From Epiperipatus broadwayi (lineage: Eukaryota > Onychophora > Udeonychophora > Euonychophora > Peripatidae): DNA of 64,000 nt. Location of the stretch: the NCBI GenBank assembly GCA_028023455.1, contig JAQFVV010012423.1, positions 556,001-620,000 of the forward strand. The letters run 5' to 3'. The position numbers and the translations under genes were made by a program. The notes beneath the pieces were generated by a model that was given only the letters and a program-made list of their open reading frames with translations, was not told the DNA's origin and did no database searches. The first letter of the stretch is position 1, and each line of letters opens with the position of its first letter. Shown piece by piece: positions 39,367 to 50,035 of this stretch.

Positions 39367-39436
<70 letters not shown>
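39367..39436. repeat. (AT)35 microsatellite
   Basis: A perfect 70-bp AT dinucleotide tract, the longest simple repeat in the window; likely polymorphic and able to extrude a cruciform. Confidence 0.97.
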
Positions 39437-39438
<2 letters not shown>

Positions 39439-40441
39439 GTCAATGCTTTCCTGGAAACCCTATTGCTGAAATGATACTTTAAACCAAATCACCATATCTA
39501 TATTATGCCTAGTGCCCAACACAACCCATAGAATAATAAATTTAAAAGTGCAACTAAAAACCTATAGCCATGGTCACATTACAAATCAACTATATAAAAA
39601 TTCACAATAATATTTGAAAAATAGCTATTTATAAAAGCCTTCTATTTATTTGCTTACTTTTGATAAAATATCCAAACTTAAAATGAACTTAACAGAAACT
39701 TGCTGATGAACTCTTTTAAAGAACTTCAATTATTACTTTCTAAAATGTAATTTAATAATTGATATAATATATATGTTTTATTCTTATTAATCTATACCAC
39801 TGATTGTATGTTATATATATTATTAATCTATAAGAAACGTGTGTGGAAATGAATAGGCTATAAATTACCTTGTTTGTTTGTTTTTGTTTTTAATTAAATG
39901 TTTGTTTTAAAATATAACATTCAGCAATCTCCATAATCCATTCTTTGCACATAAAAGTGTTAATACATTTAACTTTCTTGTAATATTTTGCTTGGAGGAA
40001 ATGAACCAAATATGATGTGAATAAAGAGTAAATTCGTTAACTAATATTGAGACAGTATGTTTAGTCGAACAATTCACTGATACTGATGCCTGAAAAAAAT
40101 AATTAAAAGATGTTTCAGATTTAAAAGTTTGATATTAAACCGTGCAATAATAATATTGTTGTCATATATAATATTAATACCTCGGGTCTGAATAACAAGG
40201 AAAGATAATCATGGTTGCTGAGTAATTCATTAGTTTGTTATATGCATGATACCACAATTTGGTTATTTTAATTTTATTAACTATATATCCGCATATAAGC
40301 TATATATATATATATATATGTGCATAAAGATAAACATACAGTTTGATATGTATAGGTTAAAACTCCATATGTCTAAGTAAACATAGGGATATCTGGTTAA
40401 GTACTGTATATTTTAAGCAAAGGTTAATTAAAAAAGTAATC

Positions 40442-40593
40442 CTCTTATATTTAAATAAAAACTATTTACAATTAAAATGTGTTTCTAATAACGGAGTGAT
40501 TCAGAATTCTAAACATTTACAATTATATATAAATTTTATTAATTATTGTGGTGACAAAATGTTCCTAGTAATGAAATGCCTTGGAATCTGCAC
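40442..40593 (+). repeat. dispersed repeat, third unit
   Basis: It resembles the units at 38348-38641: CCTCTTATATTTAAATAAAA, TTTACAATTATATATAAATT, TTATTAATTATTGTGGTGAC, then diverged sequence ending TGGAATCTGCAC. It has about 30 extra bases in the middle. Confidence 0.45.
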
Positions 40594-42289
40594 AACATAC
40601 AAATCTGGATGTGGTGGCCTTGAGTAAGTTTGCAGTTTTTTTATAAAATGTTTTGTAAAGATTTATTTTTGGGAATACAATTTTTTTATATTATTATTTA
40701 AAAAAGATAAGGGATTTATAAAGTTTCAAATTACATGAATTCAATTTTTATAGATATTTACATCCTAGTTTTGTAATTTTAGATAACTTTTATACTACAA
40801 CTGCAAATACAATTTATATAATTAAAAAAGTCAATTGAAAAATGTATAAGTTCACATTTTTTTTTATCTTAAAGCTTCTTTTCTTAAATTCTTGTTTGAA
40901 AATCAATAATGTGAAGTTTGTTGTTATTAAATCTTTAAAATCTAAATAACCTCGTTGTTGTGTCTCCTTTTATGATATACTTTGTAAAAAAATAATTTTT
41001 TTTTATTGTCTGAAATTTTACTTTTATAATCCAATTTAATTATTTTTATATTTCATTTCAATCTCAACCTGAAGCTGAGAAGGTATCAAATATAAACTTA
41101 TATGGAAGATTAATTAAAACGATTTTGTTTTTAATTTTTTTTTCCTTTAAGAAATTTTTATTTCTATAATAACTGTATTTACTAAATCTGAATCAAAATG
41201 TCATAACTTAAATCACTGTCATTTTTATTGTATATAATTTTAAGTACATTTATTTAAACTATAGTTCTTAGTGGGTACTGCAGCATCACCTAACAGCATG
41301 GTCCAGCTAACTGACAAGTACCCTATAATTGTATAATGTATGTTATTTAACCTGTGTATTATCAAGGACAAAAAAAGTGTAATTTAATGAATATAAAGTT
41401 GCTGTTTTTTAATTAAACAAGTTTCTACATTATTAGAAAAGTATGCTGCTCAGAAATTAAAGACAAAATGATTAGCAATGAATGAAGTGCACATCTTCAT
41501 CATCACAGAAAGGGCAGTGTGTTTGTGTAGTGTAAAAATTCATAAATAATTCACTACAGTTTTAATATTTGGCAGAATCATGAAAATAAATAGATATATT
41601 TTGTATTCATTTGTATTATGAAAAAATTGTAATTTGGCTAAGACCTTTATAATGCATTAATAATTACATTAAAATAAGGCCAGACTGATAATTTTTTTTT
41701 GAAATTTCAAAAATATTATAGAATATGCTACATAAATACAATTTTTTTATAATGTTTAAATTCATGAAGTTAATCTTTTATCATATTAAACAATAAAGGA
41801 TAAAATGTTACTTCTTTTAAACATTATAAATTCTGTTGTTCAAACATTTACAAAAATATATACAAAGAATAATGTCTCTTAACTTATTACTCTTATGTTT
41901 CATTAAAAGTGAAAATATTATAAAATGAGAAAAATAGTTTTATTTTAATAAATCCAGATAATTATAATAGTTTACTTAATTCAAGTTATAAAAGTAAAGT
42001 ACTATAAAATTAAAACAAAAGTGTGCTTTTTAAATTTTGCAAAAACTCAAAACAACAATAACAGAAAAAAATTAGATTTATAAATATAATAATTACTGTA
42101 ATTGTTTATTCCCACATAATCTGGTCAAATCAATCAATGATACCAAAATGGTGTCATAATATGCATTACTTATGTCCAGCGATGCTAAGTTGAACAAATT
42201 AATCCTTAAGCATCACATGATCACATTTCTCTGTTTAGCACAGGTGGCAATACTGTATGGAGAGTTTTGCTCTGTTTATCAAAAATTAA
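40594..42289. other. no gene recognised
   Basis: AT-rich desert. 41255-41330 is slightly less AT-rich (CACCTAACAGCATGGTCCAG) but has no frame or partner. 42180-42289 may belong to the 5S-derived unit that follows. Confidence 0.5.
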
Positions 42290-42376
42290 TCCTTGTTGGA
42301 CTATCAAAGTTACACTATGTTAGACTCATTTAGTATTTGGATGGGTGACCATTTGGTAACCCTGAGTGCTGTAGAT
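42290..42376 (+). pseudogene. 5S rRNA-derived sequence (5S pseudogene or 5S-headed SINE)
   Basis: The stretch matches the 3' two thirds of animal 5S rRNA in order: TCCTTGTTGGACTATC (for CTCGTCCGATCACC), AAAGTTACACTATGTTAGAC (for GAAGTTAAGCAACGTCGGGC), then TTAGTATTTGGATGGGTGAC, CATTTGGTAACCCTGAG and TGCTGTAG. The C box (TTGGATGGGTGACC), the strongest part of the 5S internal promoter, is intact, whereas the A-box part is degraded. The 5' third is not recognisable. Flanks are not rDNA and there is no tandem array, so this is a dispersed pseudogene or the head of a 5S-type (SINE3-like) retroposon. Confidence 0.85.
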
Positions 42377-44969
42377 CTATCTTTCTTGCCCTGCATGATT
42401 TATTGCAGTGATTATTATGAATTTCCAAAAAATAGAGCCATTCATTTATTTTTGTAGTATATATTTTTAATAGGTGTAGTTATATATAGATGAGTATACA
42501 TATGTATAAACATATTGAAATCATGTATAGTGCATATATATGTACAGGTGTGTATACATTCTGTATATGTACTCATATTTTATTTACTACTTTTTTGAAC
42601 CCTGATAATGAACAATTGTTATGAAAATCATAGATATAGGAAATCATAAATATAATGTATTTACAGAAATACTGACAATGATAATTTTATTATTCCATTA
42701 TCATTTCTATTAAAGTTATTATTACTTCAATTACTATTATTGTAATATGCTACTTAACTGATTTGTTCTTAATAAAATAATATTTACTGGAGTTAGTCAC
42801 TGTCTCACAAGACTCACCAGACAAAACCTTTGTTTCTAATCTTCTAATAATTATAATTATGCTTTCTAAGAACAACTATTTATTTCTTCTTTTTAACACT
42901 GTATTATAAATTGTTTACTGTAAAATTTGATTTACAAGTGTCAAATTTTCCACATTCACAACTTTGAAATGAATCACTTTAGATTAACACATTAATAATT
43001 ATTAGTAATTATTTATTAAGCTAGTGATTATCTTTAACCCAAATATAAACTTCAAATTTCAGTTAAAGATTAGTATATGTTATTTTATTTATATATAAAC
43101 ATGTGGAATAACACATCTTCAGCTTTCTTTTTCCCCATGTGTAATATATTTTTAAAACATACTTAAAACATCATTTGATTTTTCAGATGTCTTTATTTAT
43201 ATATTTTAAAAATAGACAATGGAATAGAAGTTTTAAGTATATCTTAAAATAAGGTTCTTTTTATAAAAAAAAAAAAATATCTAATAGAAGTAGGTTTGGA
43301 ACTTTTATTATTTACAGTTTTTTCAAAAAATCCAAGTATCTTTTAAAGATTTGATGAATTTTTACAATAATCATTATAATTCTTCAAGCTATAAATGATA
43401 AAGAGAAGGAAGATAATTCTAAAGATCAGATAAATTTTTGCAAAGGTCTGCCATCCTGTGTTTTTATAGAAAATCTATTAAATAGCAATGATCACTGACC
43501 ATTCAAACATTGATGTCATAGTCAAAAAATTGAAAATTGAAAGTTTGTTGCTTTCTTATAAAAATAATTTATTTTCTATCTTTAAAAACAATATAATATT
43601 TTATTTTTTATTTATTTTGAATAAATATTATATTTTCATTCAGATATTTTAAAAATACTCTTCGTTTTTAATAGTATACAAATCTGAAAACAGTTTTTTC
43701 TAAATGAAAGCCAACTATTCAAAAACAAGTACTGAGACATTATTTGTATTGATTTATATCATCCATTAACTATTTAATGCTTACATAAAACTCTGAAAGT
43801 TGATAAATATTAGTACTATATATCACAATAAATAAATAATAAATAAAAGTGAAAAAAATCGTAAAGTACTTTATTAAGTATATGCTAATTTTTTGATCAA
43901 GATTTATGTATATGTAGCTGAGTAAGTAGATGTATTAGACTGAACAATTTAAGATGTTTAGTCTTATTATTTAGCTAAAATTAAAATCCCATTGGTTGGT
44001 TATAATTTTGATCTGGCAATTATTTTTATTGTAATATAGTCTACTTGTCCAGAAAGTGGATGTGAAAATGTACAGATTTAGATAGCAACTGTCATCTAGG
44101 ATCCATTGACTACTTAATGCTAAAATAATTCTTTAAGGGGAAAATAGATGTCATCATTGTACAAATCAGAAAGAGTAAACCAATGGAGAAGAGTTGTACT
44201 TTTTTTGTTGAGATTATTCTTAATGTATTTATTCCTTAATTTTTATTATTATTCTTTTTTTTCTTTCTTTCTCCTTTTTAATAATCTAAATTTATTTTTC
44301 AACATACAAACCATTCTCCAACAATAAAATAATAATGACCCACAAACTAATTCAATTTCCTTAATACTGTTTAGCTATTATATTTCTAATTTTAATTATA
44401 TTCTTCCATTGGTTTTTTAATTACTCAATTCACTATTCTTTATATCACTTTTATTTATTTATTTTTACTGAGTTTTTATAGATTTAGTCTTACAAATATT
44501 TGTATTCACTATAAATTTGATACAAAATTCACTGCTCACATGTTGTAAATTTATAATATTAAATAAATTTGCAAGGAATAATATGGACTTGCACTTTATA
44601 TCTATTCTATGTCTTTTTTCAAGATGTTAATATTCTTTATAAATTGCTTCTATTTTTTTACTTCAAAATTTTTAATAAAATATTTTTAAAAAGTAATTTT
44701 TAAAAAATATACATTTCTATTAATTATTGTCCTTTTAATGAATACAGTGGCATACAGACTCTATATAATATGTTCATTAAAAATAATAATGATTCCATAT
44801 CATTTACAAGTACAGTGAGATAAATATAACAATTCAAATTAATTCATATTTACAAAAACTAATCTACAAACAATTTGTAATAAAAACTCTCTACATTAAT
44901 TTAGCTTCAAGAGAAGTTAAATATTTTAAAATTTTTATTTTGTTTTTACTTCATTAATTTATCTCTGTA
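42377..44969. other. no gene recognised
   Basis: AT-rich sequence. A GT/AT-rich stretch at 42480-42580 contains repeated TATATGTA and TGTATA words. No frame or repeat partner. Confidence 0.5.
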
Positions 44970-44972
44970 TTG

Positions 44973-45323
44973 ATGTTATTGAAAGAAAATGTATTAACTA
45001 CTCATCCAGTATATAAATTGCAATTTTTGCTATTATGGAGGCACTATCAAAAAGAAGATAACATAAAATATGGACAGATAACAATTAAAATATGGCAGAA
45101 AGATAATTTAGATTTGCACAGCCTTCTTTCATGGGAAGACAAATCAGAAGAATGTTGTTTAAAACAATATTATAAAATTAAAGGTCCTGGATTCATGTTT
45201 TTTATTGAAAATAGTAAAATATTTACCAATTATTTCAACAATCAAAATAAAATTTTATCGATTTCTAAATCACAGCATTTTTTATTCTATGATAACTTTT
45301 ATTATCTTTCCTTCAAACAATGA
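44973..45323 (+). CDS. candidate exon or ORF, 116 codons from ATG, unknown product
   Basis: This is the longest open frame in the window (open from a TTG at 44970; first ATG at 44973). Its product is less AT-driven than others, with Trp, Cys, His, Pro, Gly and many charged residues: WRHYQKEDNIKYGQITIKIW, LLSWEDKSEECCLKQYYKIK, GPGF. The last 35 codons become Asn/Lys/Phe-rich. No signal peptide, membrane span or known motif is visible. At the local stop-codon density I would expect a frame this long about once per several such windows by chance, so length alone is not proof. A pyrimidine-rich stretch precedes the ATG but no convincing splice sites bound the frame. It may be an exon, a decayed transposon frame or chance. 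Confidence 0.3.
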   Translation: MLLKENVLTTHPVYKLQFLLLWRHYQKEDNIKYGQITIKIWQKDNLDLHSLLSWEDKSEECCLKQYYKIKGPGFMFFIENSKIFTNYFNNQNKILSISKSQHFLFYDNFYYLSFKQ

Positions 45324-46319
45324 ATACACTTTTTCACTCATACCTAATTCATTTTCTCTTGACGTTTTAATGCTGCTGTGATTTTTATTTTTTTCAAAAT
45401 TTGAGCTGTTTTATTGCTATAATTATAATGGCTTGACAATGAAATTACATATGTAAAGTTAAAAGACTTCTTAATTTAATTTCCATTTCACTCATAATTA
45501 GAGAAAAAAATATTAAATCATTTTCCTTTGCAAATTAATTTTTTAAAATCTTTTACAAGTATGAGCTATTGTTACAAGTATATTTAACCAATCCTCTGCA
45601 TTAAATTCTTATAGACTATTCTTTGTAATGCTATTTTTTTTTGTATTTTCCTTTAGACAACTTTTCTAATTTTTTTTTTTTTAGTCTATTGTAAATCATT
45701 CTAATCATTTTAATGTCATGAATATTTTTTAAAAATGTTTTACCATCACATCATTATTAATCTTTCATTATTATTATTATTTTTACTTTTATTATAATAA
45801 ATTGTCATTATATATTTTTTCAATATTTTATTTATCTTTTATTAGAGTTAATTTTTTATATTCTCTTTTCCGGTGCATAATATTTGGAGAAAAAAAAATC
45901 AAACTTCATATTTCAATTTGTCAACAATTCATTTCTCTCCCCCCCCCCCCAATTTGTCTAATTGACATATAAATGGTTAAAGCATAATGACAATAATTGC
46001 ACTACTTTATATGCAATATTCTTTCAGTTGTAGGCACATTCTGTTTTGTTTATTGTTATCATTTTGAACTTTAGCATTAAATTTAAGAGGTGTACCGTTT
46101 TTGTTTTAAATAAATGAAAAATACTAATTTGGACTTTTTTTAAACAATTTATAATCTTAAATATATTTTATAAACTCTTAATATTCAAAATTTATTTTTA
46201 AATACTATAATGAGCATAAAAACACAACAGATTTTTTTTTTAAATAAATATTTTAGTCCATCCCTCTACATTTGTGCAAATTAGCATAAGGTTAAATATA
46301 ACAATACCTGAGTATATTA
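45324..46319. other. no gene; C12 run
   Basis: AT-rich sequence containing a run of 12 C at 45939-45950, striking in this background. Nothing else recognised. Confidence 0.6.
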
Positions 46320-46640
46320 GTGCAATGATAAAGTAAAGAATTCAAGAGGTACAGATGTCTGGATCAAAACTTATGATCTCCCAGGTGACCAGAACCTTGT
46401 GGGATTAAATCCAATGATAAAGTGATAAACTTAAGAGCTAAAAATTTTTGGATTAAAGCTTAATCTGTTATTATATTTGAATATTTTATGACCCTCTGAG
46501 CAATTAATCATTTGAGTATTTTTTCTCAGTATGATTTAATGTCGTACTGGAGTGATGGATTTGAGAATTAACGATTCCTGGATTCAAACTTAATCTACCA
46601 CTTCTAGTGCTCAAATGTCATATGATAAACTAAAAAGATG
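46320..46640 (+). repeat. three diverged units with tRNA-like GGATTCAAA ends
   Basis: Three units spaced about 95-130 bp apart share a ..GATAAAG/GATGGAT.. block followed 20-25 bp later by CTGGATCAAAACTTATGATC (46361-46380), TTGGATTAAAGCTTAATCTG (46450-46469) and CTGGATTCAAACTTAATCTA (46580-46599). The last of these contains a B-box-like GGATTCAAAC. A similar block occurs at about 50930-50990. They may be eroded SINE copies; divergence is high. Confidence 0.4.
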
Positions 46641-46987
46641 AATAATTATTTATTCAATTATTTGATGAAAACTATATACAAATATATCGTTTTTTGGTAT
46701 ATTTTTATCGTTTGATCTGGTGGTATTCTGGAAAACAAAACAAACAAACAAAAAAAAAGTGAAGTATATATATTTAAAAATCAATGCTTAAGAGGTCTAT
46801 TCTATTGCCTTTTAAACTTAAACAATTTGATAACTTTGTCACTAAAATAATAATAAATTAAAGGCATTTGATAATGATGCCCAATATCGAAAATACTTTA
46901 AGATCGTATTTAATATTTTCAGGTTTTCTCCGAATATCTGATATTAGTATTGTCTTTAAGTTATTGTATTGCTTTTTTGTAATTAGA

Positions 46988-47405
46988 GGAGATTTGAGCC
47001 CAGGCATTCAAGTTTCCTTTAGTCATCAACTTCATCCTATACAACCAATACACATGATTACATACACGTGAAAAAGATAAATAACCTCCAATATCCATAT
47101 TTGTGCTGGACCAACACTCATCAGTTAGCCAGATCATCATATCCCACACACATGTATAATCATTGCTTGGTTTATATTAAGATAGCAATTCTTCAAACTT
47201 TAATCTTAATATAAACCAAGCACTTTTTACATATATGTGTGGGAAATGATGATCTGGATCAACTGATGAGTGCTGGAACAGCACGAAATATGTATTATTG
47301 GAGATCATCTTTTTCGCATGTAGGTAGTCATGTATATCGGTTGTATAGGATCAAGTTGATAAGTAAAAGGAACTTGAAAGTCTGGGTTTAAATACACTCT
47401 AATTA
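46988..47405. repeat. head-to-head pair of SINE-2 copies (inverted repeat)
   Basis: The left copy is on the minus strand (46988-about 47160) and the right copy on the plus strand (about 47215-47405). Both carry GATGATCTGG, CAACTGATGAGTG-type, GTCATGTGTATTGGTTGTATA-like and tRNA-like 3' modules. Between them 47164-47215 is a tight palindrome, GCTTGGTTTATATTAAGATA facing TATCTTAATATAAACCAAGC-like sequence, which is the 5' module seen at 21.05 and 25.94 kb in mirrored form. Transcribed, it would fold into a long hairpin. Two opposite open frames (46868-47071 and 46961-47149) are by-products. Confidence 0.85.
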
Positions 47406-47699
47406 CATCTAAATTAAAAGTATATTTAATATACTTGTATTTAAATATTATATATTGCTTTTTCTAAATCTGCATACAGATAACAAACACTAATCGATTC
47501 TCATTGTGTTGTAATATTCAATCTTTTTTTTAAATTCATTTTTTGATTTAATGCAATTATGAATTATCTTGCACCAAACACAATGTTCAATGCAATTTAA
47601 CAAATACGAATAGGATTTATTGATTACTTTTTACAATTTTATTATTAAAAAAAATCTATTAGCTAGTTTGCAGAATTAAAACAACAAATTACTGAATCA
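47406..47699. other. AT-rich spacer
   Basis: SINE-2-like tail (ATACTTGTATTTAAATATTA, about 47430-47450) and then low-complexity AT sequence. Confidence 0.5.
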
Positions 47700-48490
47700 A
47701 AATATAAAATTAAAAAAAAACAGAAATTAAAGCAAAATTACTTTAGCAGTTTGTTAATAAAAATAAACAAGCAAAACTTTGCTAGATCCTTCTCGCGAAC
47801 ACAAAGCTTCAGTTTCAAGCAGGAACTTGTTAATGTCAAGCTGAGACTCCGTCTTATGAACCAAGATCTGTAAAATATGTTTTAACCTACAATTTTGCAT
47901 GATTAAAAAATGTGTGCACTCAAGTTTTAATGCTATGCTAAAAGAGATTCTCAGACAAACAAAATAAAGCTAGTGATTTTTTAAATATATATAATTATAA
48001 AGAATTTTTCTTTTTAATTTATTAAAATTAACAAATTTAGTCATCATTATTTACATTAGTTTGATTTACTTTTTAAAATAATTTTTATGAATAGTTTAAG
48101 ATAGTAAAAAAAAGTTGCTTTAAACTTATGCTTATCCTTACCTCTGATTTAATTTATTAACAAAAATAATCGAATTTAGTAAATTCGATCGTCAGGAGTC
48201 TTAGAACTGAATCTGCGATCCATGGATCAGACATCGCATTAAAGTACGCAAGATATCTAATTTATTATGTTTCCTTTTAGGAGTAGAAAGTATTTTTAGA
48301 AATTACTAAATAGAATTATATATTGAATCATTTTCTGCAGCGTACATGCCCGTGAAAATTAATTCCACAATGTTTAACACAGTTATCGAATTTCCAGGAT
48401 TGTAGCGAAGCGTCTATGGTTTAACACGGCCAGGCTTAGTCCAGTTACTTCAGTGGCTTGAATTTGTTTTTTTTTTTTCTTAATAAACTT
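47700..48490 (+). other. CpG-retaining island with exon-like pieces and a polyA signal
   Basis: Three short segments keep CpGs and balanced codons. (i) 47772-47873, plus frame FARSFSRTQSFSFKQELVNV, then MNQDL, with GTAAAA overlapping its end; the minus strand of the same stretch is also open (LVHKTESQLDINKFLLETEA) behind a good acceptor-like TATTTTACAG. (ii) 48182-48280, plus frame SIVRSLRTESAIHGSDIALK, then YARYL. (iii) 48341-48405, a strong acceptor TTTTCTGCAG, then YMPVKINSTMFNTVIEFPGL and a stop, with AATAAA at 48482-48487. Together they could be the 3' end of a plus-strand gene, but phases between pieces do not join cleanly, so this is only a candidate. It could also be a decayed element. 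Confidence 0.3.
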
Positions 48491-49799
48491 TCAAGTAATA
48501 AACCATTCAATTTTTTTTTGAGATGTACATATGGATATGTGTAATGCATAGGTGTTTACTAAAAAATTAAGAAATATATATATATATGCGCACCCACCGA
48601 TATATAAGACAGATACAAATTAAATACATGCTATACTGGATTTGATAACTTCTGTTTTCTGAAGTAAATAAGAAAAATAGGTTTTTAGTTTTTTTCTTTT
48701 AAATAAAAACTTCCTTAACTACTAAGCATTATATTTGCAATAAAGATTAGAAATATTCATAAGGGACAAAAAAGAAACTACATGAATCTGTCACAAAAAT
48801 AGGATTATCTAAGTATGTTAGAGATAATTTATAAATATTTTCGATTGTTCTACATTTCAACATTGGAAATACAGAGCTCTAAAATGATATCCAACTGCTT
48901 GAACACAGATTTGTTGTAGTTTGGATTAAAAATTTATCCTCTCTTTTTTTTTTTTGTATTAAGCAATAAAAATGAAGTGGGGTTAAATCGTTGCCTGAGT
49001 AAATGTGAAAAAAATCTGTTTTATATAACCCAATCAATAAATGCATGATAGTTCCATCAAAATAAACAAGAAAAAAAAAATCTATTATCTAGATTTAAAA
49101 AAATGAATATCATTCAAGTCCTCACGATAATAAATAAATATGTTTTTTTGATAATTTGGAAATTAAAAAGAAATGCATTATATAATCTAAAAGAAAGATT
49201 ATTTGTGTGACAATTTTAATTATTAGAGCAAAATGTTAATAATTACCTTTTGTTATAAAGGTAACTAAAAAAAATGTTTTAGTTTTATTTATCACCAATG
49301 ATCTCATTATTGTAATTTAATAAGAAAGGCTTAAGATAACATTAGTATGAGCTTGTAAGTATGTATAATAACGTTTCTTCAATCATTTCATAGCAATGCT
49401 TCTAAATTGATAATATTTAACACTAGCAAACTTATCAAAGCCGATTAATCCATTAAACTTACAAATAAAAATGCATTGATTAAAAAAAAAAAAAAAACTT
49501 TAGCAAAAATTCTTCAAAATGACAATAGCAAATCAGTTTTGTTATGTTAAATAAGTCAAATCACTTGCGAACACGAGTTTCCTCAATAATCTTAGATAGA
49601 AATGCATATTTTATGGAAGACTGCAGTAAGGCTAATAGCTAATCTATTATCTCCCATCTACCACAAGCTTATTTGATCTCAGTCATAACAAATTCTTGAA
49701 TACAGTTAAATTTAAAGATATAATGATATTAGATTATGTTTTGTTTTGAACAATTTTTAGCCATTAAAAAAATTTGTAGGAAAAAACAATATAATCATT
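48491..49799. other. no gene recognised
   Basis: AT-rich desert with (TA)n at about 48573-48587. Nothing matched elsewhere in the window. Confidence 0.5.
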
Positions 49800-50035
49800 A
49801 GAAGGGATTTGAACTCAAGTTTTCAAGCCCCCTACAGCTATCCACTCCATCTTAAACAACTGTTACATATGACCATATGCATGTGAACAAGATAAATGAT
49901 GTGGTCATGTGTATTGGCTGTTTAAGATGGAGTGGATAACTGTAGGGAGTTGAAAGTCTGAGTTCAAATCCCTTTTAATTACATTAAGTTCAATATAGAC
50001 AGTATACTTGTATTTAAATATTATTAATATGTTTA
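49800..50035. repeat. inverted pair of SINE-2 3' modules
   Basis: The minus-strand half (49800-about 49890: GGGATTTGAACTCAAG, CTATCCACTCCATCTTAAAC) faces a plus-strand half (about 49905-49985: GTTTAAGATGGAGTGGATA, CTGAGTTCAAATCCC), giving arms of about 90 bp with very few differences. A SINE-2 tail (TTTTAATTACATTAAGTTCA, ATACTTGTATTTAAATATTA) follows the right half only, up to about 50035. High arm identity suggests this hairpin is younger than most repeats here. Confidence 0.88.

Noticed and set aside
39367-39436. AT tract as an origin of replication or matrix attachment site
   Set aside because: AT richness is general in this window; a simple repeat alone gives no support for such a function.
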